Source of the DNA: Parvularculaceae bacterium
Lineage (GTDB): Bacteria > Pseudomonadota > Alphaproteobacteria > Caulobacterales > Parvularculaceae
Direction of reading: 5' to 3'
NCBI GenBank assembly: GCA_021776465.1
Contig: JAJFFU010000216.1
Span: 84,518 to 148,517 of the forward strand
DNA: 64,000 bases
Numbering within the stretch: position 1 is the first letter of the stretch; each line of letters starts with the position of its first letter. The notes beneath the pieces were generated by a model. The model made no database searches and had not been told where the DNA came from. It worked only from the letters and a program-made list of their open reading frames with translations. The position numbers and the translations under genes are program-made. Below, in pieces: positions 17,418 through 26,388 of this stretch.

Positions 17418-17534
17418 TTAAACGATTTGCTTATCCTTAGCCTTCAACTTGTAGTTAAGGGAAATAACAAGGGCAACTCCGGCAAAAAGGAGACTGTAAC
17501 CAGCGATCAACAATATTTTGTCTTTCTTATCCAT
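17418..17534 (-). CDS. 38-residue single-span membrane protein
   Basis: The ATG at 17534 gives MDKKDKILLIAGYSLLF..., one span flanked by lysines on both sides. It overlaps the end of the preceding gene by 8 nt. Its K-x-K start matches the neighbours, which supports this short frame over the longer alternative in which the same frame is extended upstream through the neighbouring gene. Confidence 0.55.
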   Translation of the reverse strand: MDKKDKILLIAGYSLLFAGVALVISLNYKLKAKDKQIV

Positions 17535-17904
17535 TATTTTTCTTATCCACAATGTGTTCAGCGGTCTTTTGAAGCTGCTGCTCATAAGTAATACCTTTGC
17601 TGTCGGCTTTCTCAGCAATGGTGTCCTTATGTTTTTCAGAAGATTCAATTCTCCGAATCGTTTCCTGAATTTGATCCTCCCGCGATATTGGCGCGGTGGG
17701 TTGTGGTTCAGGGGCTGATTCAGGTACAGAAGCAACCTTTTCTAACGGTGGCTCTGGCTCTTGCTTAGGGGGTGTTTCGGCAGCGTCTTCAGCTTTTTTT
17801 GCAGCGACTTTCTGCTTATTCTGTGATGTTCTCCACCACCAAATTCCGCCGATTATAACCGCACTCAAAACTATCCCTATTACAAGCTTCTTATTTACTT
17901 TCAT
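17527..17904 (-). CDS. Single-span membrane protein, acidic/proline tail, 125 residues
   Basis: A span at about residues 8-24 ends in a W-W-W triplet. A Pro/Glu-rich linker and a charged helix follow (ETIRRIESSEKHKDTIAEK). It is part of the anchored series; the function is unknown. Confidence 0.6.
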   Translation of the reverse strand: MKVNKKLVIGIVLSAVIIGGIWWWRTSQNKQKVAAKKAEDAAETPPKQEPEPPLEKVASVPESAPEPQPTAPISREDQIQETIRRIESSEKHKDTIAEKADSKGITYEQQLQKTAEHIVDKKNNG

Positions 17905-17947
17905 TGCTCTTTGTTTTTACTTATGCGTTACTAATTAAACTACTGTT

Positions 17948-19003
17948 CTATGCAACTCTTTTGCTTACTGGGAAGAAAAACTCTCCCATCCCATTAACAC
18001 CAGAATGCTTTTGTTTTCTGACAAGGTTAGGTCGAGCATAAAGTTCCGGCTCGTGACCAATCATGGTTCCGCCGGATGCTTTCGAACCTTTAGATACATG
18101 ACCTATTTTTCGTCCGCGCCCTCTTGCTCTCATATCCTTCGCTCGCTTTGGTCTACCCCATGCAAATCCGCTAAAACCAGAAGACACATCCATTACATCG
18201 CTGCCCACCTGTCCGAGATCATCACTGTAGCTTCCTGCGAAATTTGAGAGTTCATTCTTCATACCAGAGCCAGCTAAACCACCTTCTGAGATGTCAGCCT
18301 TCATACCACCCATGAAATTTAGAAGTTCGTTTTTGATATGAGTCTCTGGAAGACCCACTCCATGGATGTCACCCTGCATGCCGCCAGTAAAGTCGTAAAC
18401 TTCGTTTGCGAGTTCGTTTCGGTTCAAACCTCCACTATGGATGTCGCCTTTCATATCATCGGCGCCAAGGAAATTCAGTTCATTGAGAACCGCGTTACGG
18501 CTGATGCCAGCATTGTGAAGATCACCCTTCATACCGTCTTCCCCTAAGAAATTCAATTCGTTGAGAACCGCGTTACGGCTGATGCCAGCATTGTGGAGAT
18601 CACCCTTCATGCCGTCTCGGCCTAAGAAATTCTCCTTACCATCAACAGCCGAATAGCCATAAACTTGACCATCACGTGCAGCGTATGGAGCTAGTGGTTG
18701 ACCACCTGCATTTGAGTAACCATAAACCTCTCCATCACGCATAGCGTATGGGGCTAAAGGTTGTGGGTTGAAGTCCGAAAAGTCTCGGGCATCTGTTTTG
18801 GTAATCCCATCAAATCCTGCACGTATATCACTAGCTTCAATACCTCTTTGATATCCATCATAAGGAGCTTGTGGCTCTAGGCCAGCAACTGGTGACTCAG
18901 CTTTTCTCTTGTTGCTGATATACCATATAATACCTGTGGTTAGAACGGCAGCACCTATACCAACGCCCCACAACAGTTTTTTGTTTTTAAGCAAATCTTT
19001 CAT
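17948..19003 (-). CDS. Membrane-anchored tandem-repeat protein, 351 residues
   Basis: An anchor (about residues 10-29) is followed by two copies of P-L-A-P-Y-A-x-R-D-G-x-V-Y-G-Y-S (residues 82-97 and 103-118). From residue 125 come about five repeats of a 23-26 residue unit of the form N-F-x-G-x-D-x-M-K-G-D-[LI]-H-x-x-G-[LI]-x-R-N-x-[LV]-x-N-E-[LV]. At DNA level two units (starting near 18483 and 18561) are nearly identical with a 78-bp period, so the repeat number may vary. The C-terminus is basic. Its start overlaps the upstream gene by 17 nt. A spacer or stalk role is plausible. Confidence 0.65.
   Translation of the reverse strand: MKDLLKNKKLLWGVGIGAAVLTTGIIWYISNKRKAESPVAGLEPQAPYDGYQRGIEASDIRAGFDGITKTDARDFSDFNPQPLAPYAMRDGEVYGYSNAGGQPLAPYAARDGQVYGYSAVDGKENFLGRDGMKGDLHNAGISRNAVLNELNFLGEDGMKGDLHNAGISRNAVLNELNFLGADDMKGDIHSGGLNRNELANEVYDFTGGMQGDIHGVGLPETHIKNELLNFMGGMKADISEGGLAGSGMKNELSNFAGSYSDDLGQVGSDVMDVSSGFSGFAWGRPKRAKDMRARGRGRKIGHVSKGSKASGGTMIGHEPELYARPNLVRKQKHSGVNGMGEFFFPVSKRVA
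18466..18621. repeat. 78-bp tandem direct repeat inside coding sequence
   Basis: Two nearly identical 78-bp units lie head to tail; for example the block ttgagaaccgcgttacgg starts at 18483 and again at 18561. They encode 26-residue repeats. More diverged units extend to about 18260. Confidence 0.75.
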
Positions 19004-21038
19004 TTGTTTCGAGTTTTTGATTTGTCAATCGTCTATTATTCTTAATTAAAAGCTGTTTGTTGAAATCATATTTGTCATCCTTAAATATTGAAGCACGTTT
19101 CCATTGCCTGTAATACAAAACAAAAGAAACTGTGGCACCCGCGAGGATGGAATACGCAGGGGATTGTTCAATTCCGTCTAAAATCATATGCTTCATTCTA
19201 AACAATGCCCTATTACCATCTTGGTAATAGGGTGATACCTTGTTTATTGGAAACATCACAAAGGCTACATTATTACCAGTGGCATCAAGGCGTGCCCAGT
19301 TCAACCCTTGAGAAAGTTGATCTTGTACGTCACTCGATACCTCCATACCATATATTCTTGCTGGCTCATTACGAATGCTCTCCATGAAGAAGTTGTAGTC
19401 ATCTGGATTTCCAAAAACTAAGTTTGGGTTGTTGGTTGGAACCGAATTATCCGCAGGAGCAAAAAGATTAAAGGCAACGGGAGAGGCAGATGTGTTAGTG
19501 ATGTCAAGTTGGAAAATTTTATTTCCCTTTCGAAGGTCTTGAATCATACGAACATATACATCGGCCTCGGCGCGAAGCTCTTCTAACTCGGTGACATACT
19601 TATCTCCTAATGGTTTAGGAGCTGAAAACCAATTCTTTTTCTCTAAGAAACATATGCGCTTTTGCTGGCGATAGTACAACACTAGATTTACACTCTCATT
19701 CGCTCTGACAGTGTAGTTTTTAAAGATCGTGAAGCCATTAAATATTAAGTTTCTGAAATCAAGACATGCTACAGTTCCCTGCTCTTGATTAGAGCCAACC
19801 TGTAACACAGGAAACCTGAAATAATCTATCTCAATCCCATCTGCATCGACTTTATTAACATTGACGCCCTCGCTTAGTTGGGCTTGAGAATCAGCATAAA
19901 AACAGATTCGTTCAGCCATAATAGGTTCGTCAAAAACGTTTAATACCAAAAAATTATACTCAGTAGTTCCACCTACAATTATGGCGGATGTTTTTTCAAT
20001 GAATCCAATAATTGTGGATGCCTTTGTGCCGAATACCATAATGTTGTTGACAACATCAATAGCTGCTTTTTGGTTAGCCGAATTAGAGAGCGGAGTCAGC
20101 CCCGTACTAAAGTTCACCACCGAATGGTCAGGGTATGCTACACGCATATCCCCAGTGACAGCCGCAGTTCCAAAATACATCCCTTTATCATTTGGGTTGA
20201 ATAAAAACTCTGCAATTGGAGTAGTATCGACATAAGTTGTCAAGGCATACGTAGTAGGATTGATAAAATATAACGTGACACCATCTATTCCCCAAACCTC
20301 TTTTGATTCTGGGTTGTAGGTTAAAGTCTCCTGTGTAGTTGCTACTGCTGTTATAATTAAACCTGTCGATAGACTATACACCACAAACCCTCCTCCTGCC
20401 CCCGTATTGACAATATAAATCTCATTAGTATCAGTATTAATCACCGATCGAGTAGCAGATAGTGGCACTGTAAATGTTCTAACCAAAACTGGAACTAAAG
20501 CCCCAGTCGAGAATTCGCCAACACCTAGGGTTAGAGTACTAAAAGAGATGTATAATAAGGTTGTGGTTGGATTGTAATTCAACTGCGTAGGCACAGACCC
20601 AACAGGTAATGCTGAGGTTGAAATAACAGTGTCAGTCGCACAATCAATAATTCGTAAAGTCGCTGTGGCGCCAGATACCGCGTAAATCAAGTCTTTATTA
20701 GCATCGTATTCGATATCTGAAATAGGTTCGGGAAGTAAAATAGTGTTGACTACCACTTTTGTTGTTGGATCAATTCTGTCTATCTCACCAATAGCTCCTG
20801 CAACCACGTAAAAGTCATCATTACCTGTGCAGAAGATGCTATTGCCATTAGCGCCAACTGTTAGAGATGTATAAACATCACTTGTTCTCTGGTTTAGAGG
20901 TGATATAGTGCGCTCAAAAAGGGATATATCCTGATCGGCACCCGTGGTGTTAGTCAGACTTATTTCTAAAGTCTGGATTTTGCTATCACAGGGCTTAATC
21001 ACTGACATTAATAGTGCTATCGTTAATATTACTCTCAT
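18987..21038 (-). CDS. Spike/penton-like protein: two jelly-roll-like domains with inserted beta-propeller
   Basis: The 683-residue protein has a signal-peptide-like N-terminus (about 1-18). A beta module opens with I-S-L-T-N-T-T-G-A-D-Q-D-I-S-L-F. It is interrupted by roughly 300 residues of YVTN/NHL-type propeller repeats (Y-x-x-x-x-x-x-I-Y-x-V, V-x-x-T-I-x-L-P, I-Y-I-V-N). The module resumes with N-F-L-V-L-N-V-F-D and closes at V-N-L-V-L-Y-Y-R-Q-Q-K-R. A second copy (about 505-645) runs from L-D-I-T-N-T-S-A-S-P-V-A-F-N-L-F to V-S-F-V-L-Y-Y-R-Q-W-K-R without insertion. The T-N-T-x opening is shared with the capsid-like protein at 27790-28557. A vertex spike or minor capsid role is inferred. 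Confidence 0.65.
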   Translation of the reverse strand: MRVILTIALLMSVIKPCDSKIQTLEISLTNTTGADQDISLFERTISPLNQRTSDVYTSLTVGANGNSIFCTGNDDFYVVAGAIGEIDRIDPTTKVVVNTILLPEPISDIEYDANKDLIYAVSGATATLRIIDCATDTVISTSALPVGSVPTQLNYNPTTTLLYISFSTLTLGVGEFSTGALVPVLVRTFTVPLSATRSVINTDTNEIYIVNTGAGGGFVVYSLSTGLIITAVATTQETLTYNPESKEVWGIDGVTLYFINPTTYALTTYVDTTPIAEFLFNPNDKGMYFGTAAVTGDMRVAYPDHSVVNFSTGLTPLSNSANQKAAIDVVNNIMVFGTKASTIIGFIEKTSAIIVGGTTEYNFLVLNVFDEPIMAERICFYADSQAQLSEGVNVNKVDADGIEIDYFRFPVLQVGSNQEQGTVACLDFRNLIFNGFTIFKNYTVRANESVNLVLYYRQQKRICFLEKKNWFSAPKPLGDKYVTELEELRAEADVYVRMIQDLRKGNKIFQLDITNTSASPVAFNLFAPADNSVPTNNPNLVFGNPDDYNFFMESIRNEPARIYGMEVSSDVQDQLSQGLNWARLDATGNNVAFVMFPINKVSPYYQDGNRALFRMKHMILDGIEQSPAYSILAGATVSFVLYYRQWKRASIFKDDKYDFNKQLLIKNNRRLTNQKLETNERFA

Positions 21039-21850
21039 TATGCTGCACGTCGGGGCTCAATTTTTCCTCGATTAAATTTGTCTGTAAAATCACGGATAAT
21101 CTTATACCGCTTATGGTTCATTTCATTATTGCTATCTCTAAATACATATAAGAATGCCTGAGCTGCTTCAATTTCACTATACCCTTTTCCTAAATACATA
21201 TAGAGCCCGTTTATATCCGCAGCGGCCTCATCATCAATCGGTCTTCCGATCTTTGGGTTTTTATATTTATGTGAATACTCGTGCATTAAAATCACGAGTC
21301 TCATGGGAATGGTATATTTTAAAAAGTCTTTTTTGGACACTTCAATAATTCCAGTTTGATGTCCGATTCTTGCAGGAGTCTTTAGCTCATTCCCCTCAAT
21401 TCTGTCCCTGATCACATCGTAATAATCAATGGTATATCTTCCATCGTTTGAGCGGTATGTGGATGGTTTTGTTTTACCAGCATTGAGCACCCCTGCGTTT
21501 TTAGCAAAATGAAGAGCAAACTCATAAAAAGACTCATCTTCAGGGGTCATTTTAATCGCATATTCCACCAGCGGTGCCACTCTGACATCTACTATCTTAA
21601 AACTAACATCACCTCCAAGTGGTTGATTCCCGTTTTTAGTGTTGTACACTGAAACAATTAATTCATCAGGGCTCGTGGGTAATTTTATTTCAAATGTGCG
21701 TGTACCACGGACTTTGCCTTTCCTGTTCATATACATGGTGTCAGGCTTGTTGGCGTCCTTTGCGATTATCCTGATTTGCTCAGTTCGCTTAGTCTTCACT
21801 GTTATCTCTAAAGTGAAGGCCTTTTGGTTCGATGGCACAATAATTTTCAC
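21038..21850 (-). CDS. Zincin metallopeptidase-like protein, 270 residues
   Basis: The active-site motif is clear: H190-E-Y-S-H194, followed 13 residues later by D-D-E208-A-A-A-D212, typical of gluzincin/minigluzincin peptidases (HExxH plus downstream Glu). The first ~90 residues form a beta domain (A-F-T-L-E-I-T-V...). It could process virion proteins during maturation or cut host surface proteins on entry. No signal peptide is seen. Its stop is coupled to the spike-like gene. Confidence 0.72.
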   Translation of the reverse strand: MKIIVPSNQKAFTLEITVKTKRTEQIRIIAKDANKPDTMYMNRKGKVRGTRTFEIKLPTSPDELIVSVYNTKNGNQPLGGDVSFKIVDVRVAPLVEYAIKMTPEDESFYEFALHFAKNAGVLNAGKTKPSTYRSNDGRYTIDYYDVIRDRIEGNELKTPARIGHQTGIIEVSKKDFLKYTIPMRLVILMHEYSHKYKNPKIGRPIDDEAAADINGLYMYLGKGYSEIEAAQAFLYVFRDSNNEMNHKRYKIIRDFTDKFNRGKIEPRRAA

Positions 21851-21853
21851 TGC

Positions 21854-23464
21854 CTAGCTTGGTTTGTTTTTGGTTATCGCTTTGTAACTAATGTATATCA
21901 CGGCTGCACCCAGTACAACAGACCCAATAATAAAAGGTACTTGTGGGATGCCTAAAATGGTTTTGTCAATGATTTCTCCTGTCTCAGGGTCAACTATATC
22001 TCCTGTGGTGGGATCGATCCAATTACCGTCTTCGTCTAAAACAGGGTCGTCGGGATCGTAGGGAATTTCTTCCTCTACTATTCCAGCCCTTAGAGCGTCT
22101 TCATATTCTACAGGGGCCTCTCCTTCCATATAGGGGTCTTTATCAACGTCATTCTTTTTTAACAAGCCAAGTAGAGCAGCGATAACCCCTAATCCAGCAG
22201 AAACAATACCAGCAGTTGCAGGCTCGAAATTACTGGTCAACTCATTGACCTGATCACTTCGGGTTGGAGTAACAATCTCAAATTCATAAGTACCGTTAGC
22301 GCTTGAGGTTTTGCCCTTTTTATTTTTGGCTAAAAATGGTTTTTTCTTCCAGCCCTTAAGAATCGCTTGTCTCATCGCTGAGGGTTTACCCCCAAGCTTC
22401 TCCCAAGATTTTAATAATTTCTTATAAGCAGGTTTAGCCTTTGCAACACTGTCAGCCTTGAAACGCTTATCGCTCACAAGTGCAGGTGCCATTCTAGTGG
22501 CAAAACCAAATACGTTCATCCTGATCCCTACCAAGGCGCCATTACGAGCAACTACCCCGAGTGGGTTGAATTTTTTAAACCCTTTCCAAATTTTTCTGAA
22601 TAAACCTTTACCCTCAGCCTTTCTTTTAGCGCGGCGTTCTTTTCGCTTTTCTTTTCGAGAAGCACGTGTCTCTTTTTTTCTTTGCTTTCTATCAGAACGA
22701 TTCTCTTTTCTTTTAGCACGACGTGCGGCACGCGCCTCTTGGCGAGCTTTTTGTTCTCGCTCTCTTTTGGCCTTTCTTTTGGCACGGCGCTCTCTCCATC
22801 CTGATGCATTGGAGTATTGGCCTTGATTAATTTCTCTGCCGTAGTAGTAATCAAACTCTGTATCGGTTAATAGGTCTGCTAATTGATCTTCATACCTTTC
22901 GGCGTGATCATGAAGAATCTCAATAGCGTCAAACTCCTCCTGAAGGTATTCACTATACTCCTGAGCGTCGTCGACATCATCCGACCCAAACAAAGAAAGG
23001 TCTGCAATATAGGATTCGGTAAACCATGTGTTGAGGGGATTACCATCGGCGCTAGATTTTTGATTCGGTGCAAGTCCCGTGTGTAATTGAAATTGTCGTA
23101 GGATAGAATCTTCTAATGCATAAGCGTTTGAATAACCTGAAGCGCTACTCGTATCATACATTTCCCCATGGATTTTCTTAGGGAGGTTAGTGGCAGCAAA
23201 ACCTCCAAGCATGTCAGCGGTATCAACCCAGTAGAAACCGTTTATCTCCAACCATTCCTTATAGGTTAAATCGGTGCCATTGGCCTGTTGCATGAACTTT
23301 TGTAACAGAAGTTGCTTTTGCTTACACTTTTTCAAGCGAGCCATCAAAACCTTCTTCTTGGCGTTATTCTTTTTCAGCTTAGCAACTACAGGACTCATTC
23401 GAGGCTTGCGGTTTGCTTTTTTCTTGCTTTTAGTTTTAACACTCATTGATTTCGCGTTTTTCAA
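21854..23464 (-). CDS. Large basic virion-type protein with C-terminal span, 536 residues
   Basis: The N-terminus is very lysine-rich (1-50). Residues ~80-210 are acidic/tyrosine-containing, and 220-300 is an extreme K/R/E helix (RRAKRKAKREREQKAR). Then comes a domain with N-G-A-L-V-G-I-R-M-N-V-F-G-F-A-T-R and W-E-K-L-G-G, a span near 415-430, an acidic Pro/Asp/Glu segment and a final span (~508-528). It may bind nucleic acid through the K/R helix while sitting in the membrane, linking genome and membrane. The family is not recognised. Confidence 0.6.
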   Translation of the reverse strand: MKNAKSMSVKTKSKKKANRKPRMSPVVAKLKKNNAKKKVLMARLKKCKQKQLLLQKFMQQANGTDLTYKEWLEINGFYWVDTADMLGGFAATNLPKKIHGEMYDTSSASGYSNAYALEDSILRQFQLHTGLAPNQKSSADGNPLNTWFTESYIADLSLFGSDDVDDAQEYSEYLQEEFDAIEILHDHAERYEDQLADLLTDTEFDYYYGREINQGQYSNASGWRERRAKRKAKREREQKARQEARAARRAKRKENRSDRKQRKKETRASRKEKRKERRAKRKAEGKGLFRKIWKGFKKFNPLGVVARNGALVGIRMNVFGFATRMAPALVSDKRFKADSVAKAKPAYKKLLKSWEKLGGKPSAMRQAILKGWKKKPFLAKNKKGKTSSANGTYEFEIVTPTRSDQVNELTSNFEPATAGIVSAGLGVIAALLGLLKKNDVDKDPYMEGEAPVEYEDALRAGIVEEEIPYDPDDPVLDEDGNWIDPTTGDIVDPETGEIIDKTILGIPQVPFIIGSVVLGAAVIYISYKAITKNKPS

Positions 23465-23487
23465 TTCCTTTACTTGTTTAGGCCGTA

Positions 23488-23781
23488 CTAAGACTGCTTC
23501 TTAATAGGTGAGAACCAATCTTGGATTGGACTCTTCCCATTTGCGGTGTAATACACCTCTCCAATTCTATCTCTGCTCAACACCCAATTACCCATCCGTT
23601 TTCTTCCAATAAACGGCGATGACTGTGTCGGGGGTTTTGAAGAGGTGGGTAAAGACTGCCCTCCCTTGTTAGTGGTATTAGCACTTTCTTTCACCCCGCT
23701 CCTAAGCCACCAACCCATGCCAAAACCTAAGGACACTAATGCTATTGTATTTAATATGGTTATAGCGGTCTTGTCAGTCAT
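23488..23781 (-). CDS. Single-span membrane protein, 97 residues
   Basis: The N-terminal span (about residues 6-25, ending G-W-W-L-R) is followed by a Ser/Pro linker and a W-V-L-S-R-D-R-I-G-E-V-Y-Y segment. It is part of the anchored-protein operon; the function is unknown. Confidence 0.58.
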   Translation of the reverse strand: MTDKTAITILNTIALVSLGFGMGWWLRSGVKESANTTNKGGQSLPTSSKPPTQSSPFIGRKRMGNWVLSRDRIGEVYYTANGKSPIQDWFSPIKKQS

Positions 23782-23783
23782 AA

Positions 23784-23936
23784 TCAGGCTGGTTTAGTTT
23801 TAGGTGCAACCCAAGTAATTACTAGTGCGGCTGCTCCAATCAATAGAATATATGGCAAAGCCTTCCATGCAGCTACGAGTAAAATTGCTGCCGATCCGAC
23901 TATAATTATGATTTGAACCGTCTTGTTTAATTTCAT
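23784..23936 (-). CDS. 50-residue hydrophobic membrane protein
   Basis: The ATG at 23936 opens MKLNKTVQI... with two adjacent hydrophobic stretches (V-Q-I-I-I-I-V-G... and Y-I-L-L-I-G-A-A...), ending T-K-P-A and a TGA at 23786-23784. It fills the gap between flanking genes, leaving 2 and 12 nt. Very small hydrophobic virion proteins are typical of membrane-containing viruses. Confidence 0.6.
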   Translation of the reverse strand: MKLNKTVQIIIIVGSAAILLVAAWKALPYILLIGAAALVITWVAPKTKPA

Positions 23937-23948
23937 CTTTTTTAAACT

Positions 23949-24674
23949 TTATGAGAGTCTTGGTTTTGGCCTTCTAATCGCAATACCTGTTTTGTTACTA
24001 TAGGTTTTACCCTTGTATATGAACCCGTCATAATTACCGAGAGATTCAGTGAATTGATACAGATACCCTATTCCATATTTGGAAAATTTTTGCACCTTTC
24101 TCGATCTTCCGTTACTGTTCAGCCCTATCCCTAAAGGTGTATTATCTATGATTCTTCTAGCAAGCGCCATTCTATTCCATAAGGAATTCGACACCCCATG
24201 ATACCTCCCCTCAGGTAAATAACGTTTTGGCCTTTTAGCGGGAGCGATAAATGTTGCCTTCTTATAGAGGTCGTCAATATTATTCACCTTCCCAATAGCA
24301 ATCATCCTTTTTAATGCCTTGTTAAAACCATCTCCCTTAATCCCATCTGCACCCCCAGTGGTAGTGATCATGTTTATTACCGATTTATCACCTTTGAGCA
24401 ACATATAATTCTGCATTGCACGAATATCATCGGTGTTATACTTAGACAAAGCCATAATTGAAGAAGTAGGGGGTGGGACATACGCTGGTGGTTTAGGTAC
24501 TTCCCCTGATGCCTCCTGAGGATTGTAGACAGTTTTATACCCGCCTTCATCATCCTCTATGTAGTCCTCATCTTTCCTCTTTGGTCTGCCGTACTTAAGA
24601 TAAAGCACAGTCCCTAGACCAATCACGGACAGAGCACTTATAATGTATATGATAGTGTCTTTGTTTTTAGTCAT
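23949..24674 (-). CDS. Membrane-anchored protein with PG-binding-like helix bundle, 241 residues
   Basis: An anchor (about residues 8-26) and a Pro-rich linker (P-K-P-P-A-Y-V-P-P-P) are followed by a segment similar to PG_binding_1 domains: D-D-I-R-A-M-Q-N-Y-M-L-L-K-G-D...G-I-K-G-D-G-F-N-K-A-L-K-R-M. The C-terminal half is basic. It may hold the particle to peptidoglycan. The start overlaps the upstream stop (ATGA). Confidence 0.6.
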   Translation of the reverse strand: MTKNKDTIIYIISALSVIGLGTVLYLKYGRPKRKDEDYIEDDEGGYKTVYNPQEASGEVPKPPAYVPPPTSSIMALSKYNTDDIRAMQNYMLLKGDKSVINMITTTGGADGIKGDGFNKALKRMIAIGKVNNIDDLYKKATFIAPAKRPKRYLPEGRYHGVSNSLWNRMALARRIIDNTPLGIGLNSNGRSRKVQKFSKYGIGYLYQFTESLGNYDGFIYKGKTYSNKTGIAIRRPKPRLS

Positions 24675-25192
24675 GTCGTAATTTTTGGAGTCTTGCGTGC
24701 TTTATTAATTTTCCATACCGTAAAACCTATAGCTCCAACCACAAGAATGGCTACCCCTGTAAAAGCAAGTGGCTTCATTCCTAATATTCGTTTTGGTTCA
24801 GTCGGTGGAGGTGCATAATCCACCCGTGGGGGAGTATTATAATAAGGAGTAGTGCCCTGCTGCTGACTACGTTTCCTCTCAGCTAACGCCGCACCGAATG
24901 TAGCTGCTTTAGCGAGTAAATCAATCAAAGCTTCTTTGTTGATTCCACCAGACTTACGGATAGACTTCTCAACCTCTTCTTTTGGCAACCCAGATTCGTC
25001 AGCAATTCTTTTAAGTTCATTCATTTGCTGCTCTTTCCTCTTTTCCCTGCGGGACTTTTTAGGTTGCCAAGTCTCACCCTTAGCAGCACGGCGAGCGTGC
25101 CATTTCTCACCAAATAAATTAGAATAACCTTCAACGACATCATTATAATGTGTCACATCAATATTTGAGATATTACTTTCGAACTGATTCAT
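24671..25192 (-). CDS. C-terminally anchored basic protein, 173 residues
   Basis: The N-terminal region is followed by a strongly basic helix (W-Q-P-K-K-S-R-R-E-K-R-K-E-Q-Q) and an Ala-rich helical region. A Pro/Tyr-rich linker and one span near residues 142-163 end the protein. The plan is like 25710-26387 and 21854-23464 (basic helix inside, anchor at the end). Confidence 0.6.
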   Translation of the reverse strand: MNQFESNISNIDVTHYNDVVEGYSNLFGEKWHARRAAKGETWQPKKSRREKRKEQQMNELKRIADESGLPKEEVEKSIRKSGGINKEALIDLLAKAATFGAALAERKRSQQQGTTPYYNTPPRVDYAPPPTEPKRILGMKPLAFTGVAILVVGAIGFTVWKINKARKTPKITT

Positions 25193-25200
25193 GTTTATTT

Positions 25201-25713
25201 TTATTTAATGACGCGTACTTTATGGTTCAATGCGTCCTTTTTTGCCTGTGATATGCGGTGACCAACATACCCCCCTACTAACAATCCAATTCCACCCCAT
25301 ACCCACCATTTTTTCTTAAAATATAGAGCGCCTAATACGCCTGTGGTTGCCCCTATGACAGAGCCAGTCTTATAAGAAGAAGCCTTTGCCTTCACGACGA
25401 CTTTTGCTTTTCCTGTTATCCTGTCCTTAATTCCATCGACAGCCTTCTGATCGGAGATAGATTTAACACTGTCTTGAATTGTGTCATCAACACTCGTTTC
25501 CAAAGTTCTGTCAGACTCTTCAAGAGCCGATACATATGTCAAGGGAATCAAATACTTCCCCCCCACTATAACCGAAGGGATCATCCCTTTTTCTTTTGGT
25601 TTTTCAACTCCAAACACATTATCGCCCTCGGTAAATAATTTCTTCGCCACTGATCCACCAGAACTATTAATGTCAGGTGCGTTGAAAGTCTGATTTACCC
25701 GATACTCTTTCAT
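25201..25713 (-). CDS. Membrane protein with SH3-like GKYLIPL module, 170 residues
   Basis: Residues 1-60 show F-x-E-G-D-N-V-F-G...S-V-I-V-G-G-K-Y-L-I-P-L-x-Y-V, a small beta-barrel-like module. It recurs at the C-terminus of 26389-27093 (L-K-K-G-Q-K-V...E-T-E-E-G-Y-L-I-P-L). A helical linker and two close hydrophobic segments (about 118-155) follow. Shared modules suggest the two proteins act together. Confidence 0.6.
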   Translation of the reverse strand: MKEYRVNQTFNAPDINSSGGSVAKKLFTEGDNVFGVEKPKEKGMIPSVIVGGKYLIPLTYVSALEESDRTLETSVDDTIQDSVKSISDQKAVDGIKDRITGKAKVVVKAKASSYKTGSVIGATTGVLGALYFKKKWWVWGGIGLLVGGYVGHRISQAKKDALNHKVRVIK

Positions 25714-26387
25714 GTAGTGGCCTTTATTTTTGAGCGTTTATACATGTAAATTCCAAAACCAGCAACAGCAATGACGGCAAGTGTACCAAACACTGCTTGA
25801 CGAGTCTTTTTAGCCTTAATGGTAACGGCGCGGCTTTTTGCTAAAGCAATTTGACGATCCCTTATTTCTTGATCTCTTCTGCGAGCTTCCGCTGATTTCT
25901 GAAGCATCTGGGAGTGAATCTGTGAGGTTGCCTGATTTCTTTCTCTGCGATTCTTAAACCCCTGTACCATTGGACCAAGTCCCCGAGCAATCTCACCTAC
26001 ACTTTCAATTAATCCACCCCAATCCCTGTCTTTTGAAGTTCTTTTCTTGTCGGAGTTACTCAGGGCACCAACTGCATTCAATCTTCTAGCTTTCTTCTTT
26101 CTTTGAGCGATTAATAGCTTGTTCTTTTTAGCAATTTCATGTGCAAGACCAATTCTAAATTTCTTGCTATAAGCAATCCCATTGAGGACTGCGTTAATTA
26201 ATTCTTTGTCATTTTTCTCATCCTTAATAGGAATGTCATTCCTGTTAAGAAGAAGAACAACTGAGGAGCGATTTTCGGCCAATAGAGTGGATATTTCGTC
26301 TATATAGATATCCCACATCGCTTCCTGATCATTCGCTCGGAAAGCGTGTGAAAAATTGCTATAGAAGTCGCCATCTACCCGAATCAT
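25710..26387 (-). CDS. C-terminally anchored, basic coiled protein, 225 residues
   Basis: A soluble N-terminal domain (1-95) is followed by a basic stretch (K-K-K-A-R-R-L) and a long charged helix (R-R-R-D-Q-E-I-R-D-R-Q). One span lies at about residues 197-215. The start overlaps the preceding stop (ATGA). The function is unknown; a virion membrane protein is inferred. Confidence 0.6.
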   Translation of the reverse strand: MIRVDGDFYSNFSHAFRANDQEAMWDIYIDEISTLLAENRSSVVLLLNRNDIPIKDEKNDKELINAVLNGIAYSKKFRIGLAHEIAKKNKLLIAQRKKKARRLNAVGALSNSDKKRTSKDRDWGGLIESVGEIARGLGPMVQGFKNRRERNQATSQIHSQMLQKSAEARRRDQEIRDRQIALAKSRAVTIKAKKTRQAVFGTLAVIAVAGFGIYMYKRSKIKATT

Positions 26388-26388
26388 A

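Noticed and set aside
22458-22826. 122-residue plus-strand frame
   Set aside because: Antisense to the K/R/E-rich helix of 21854-23464; low-complexity shadow with no start signals.
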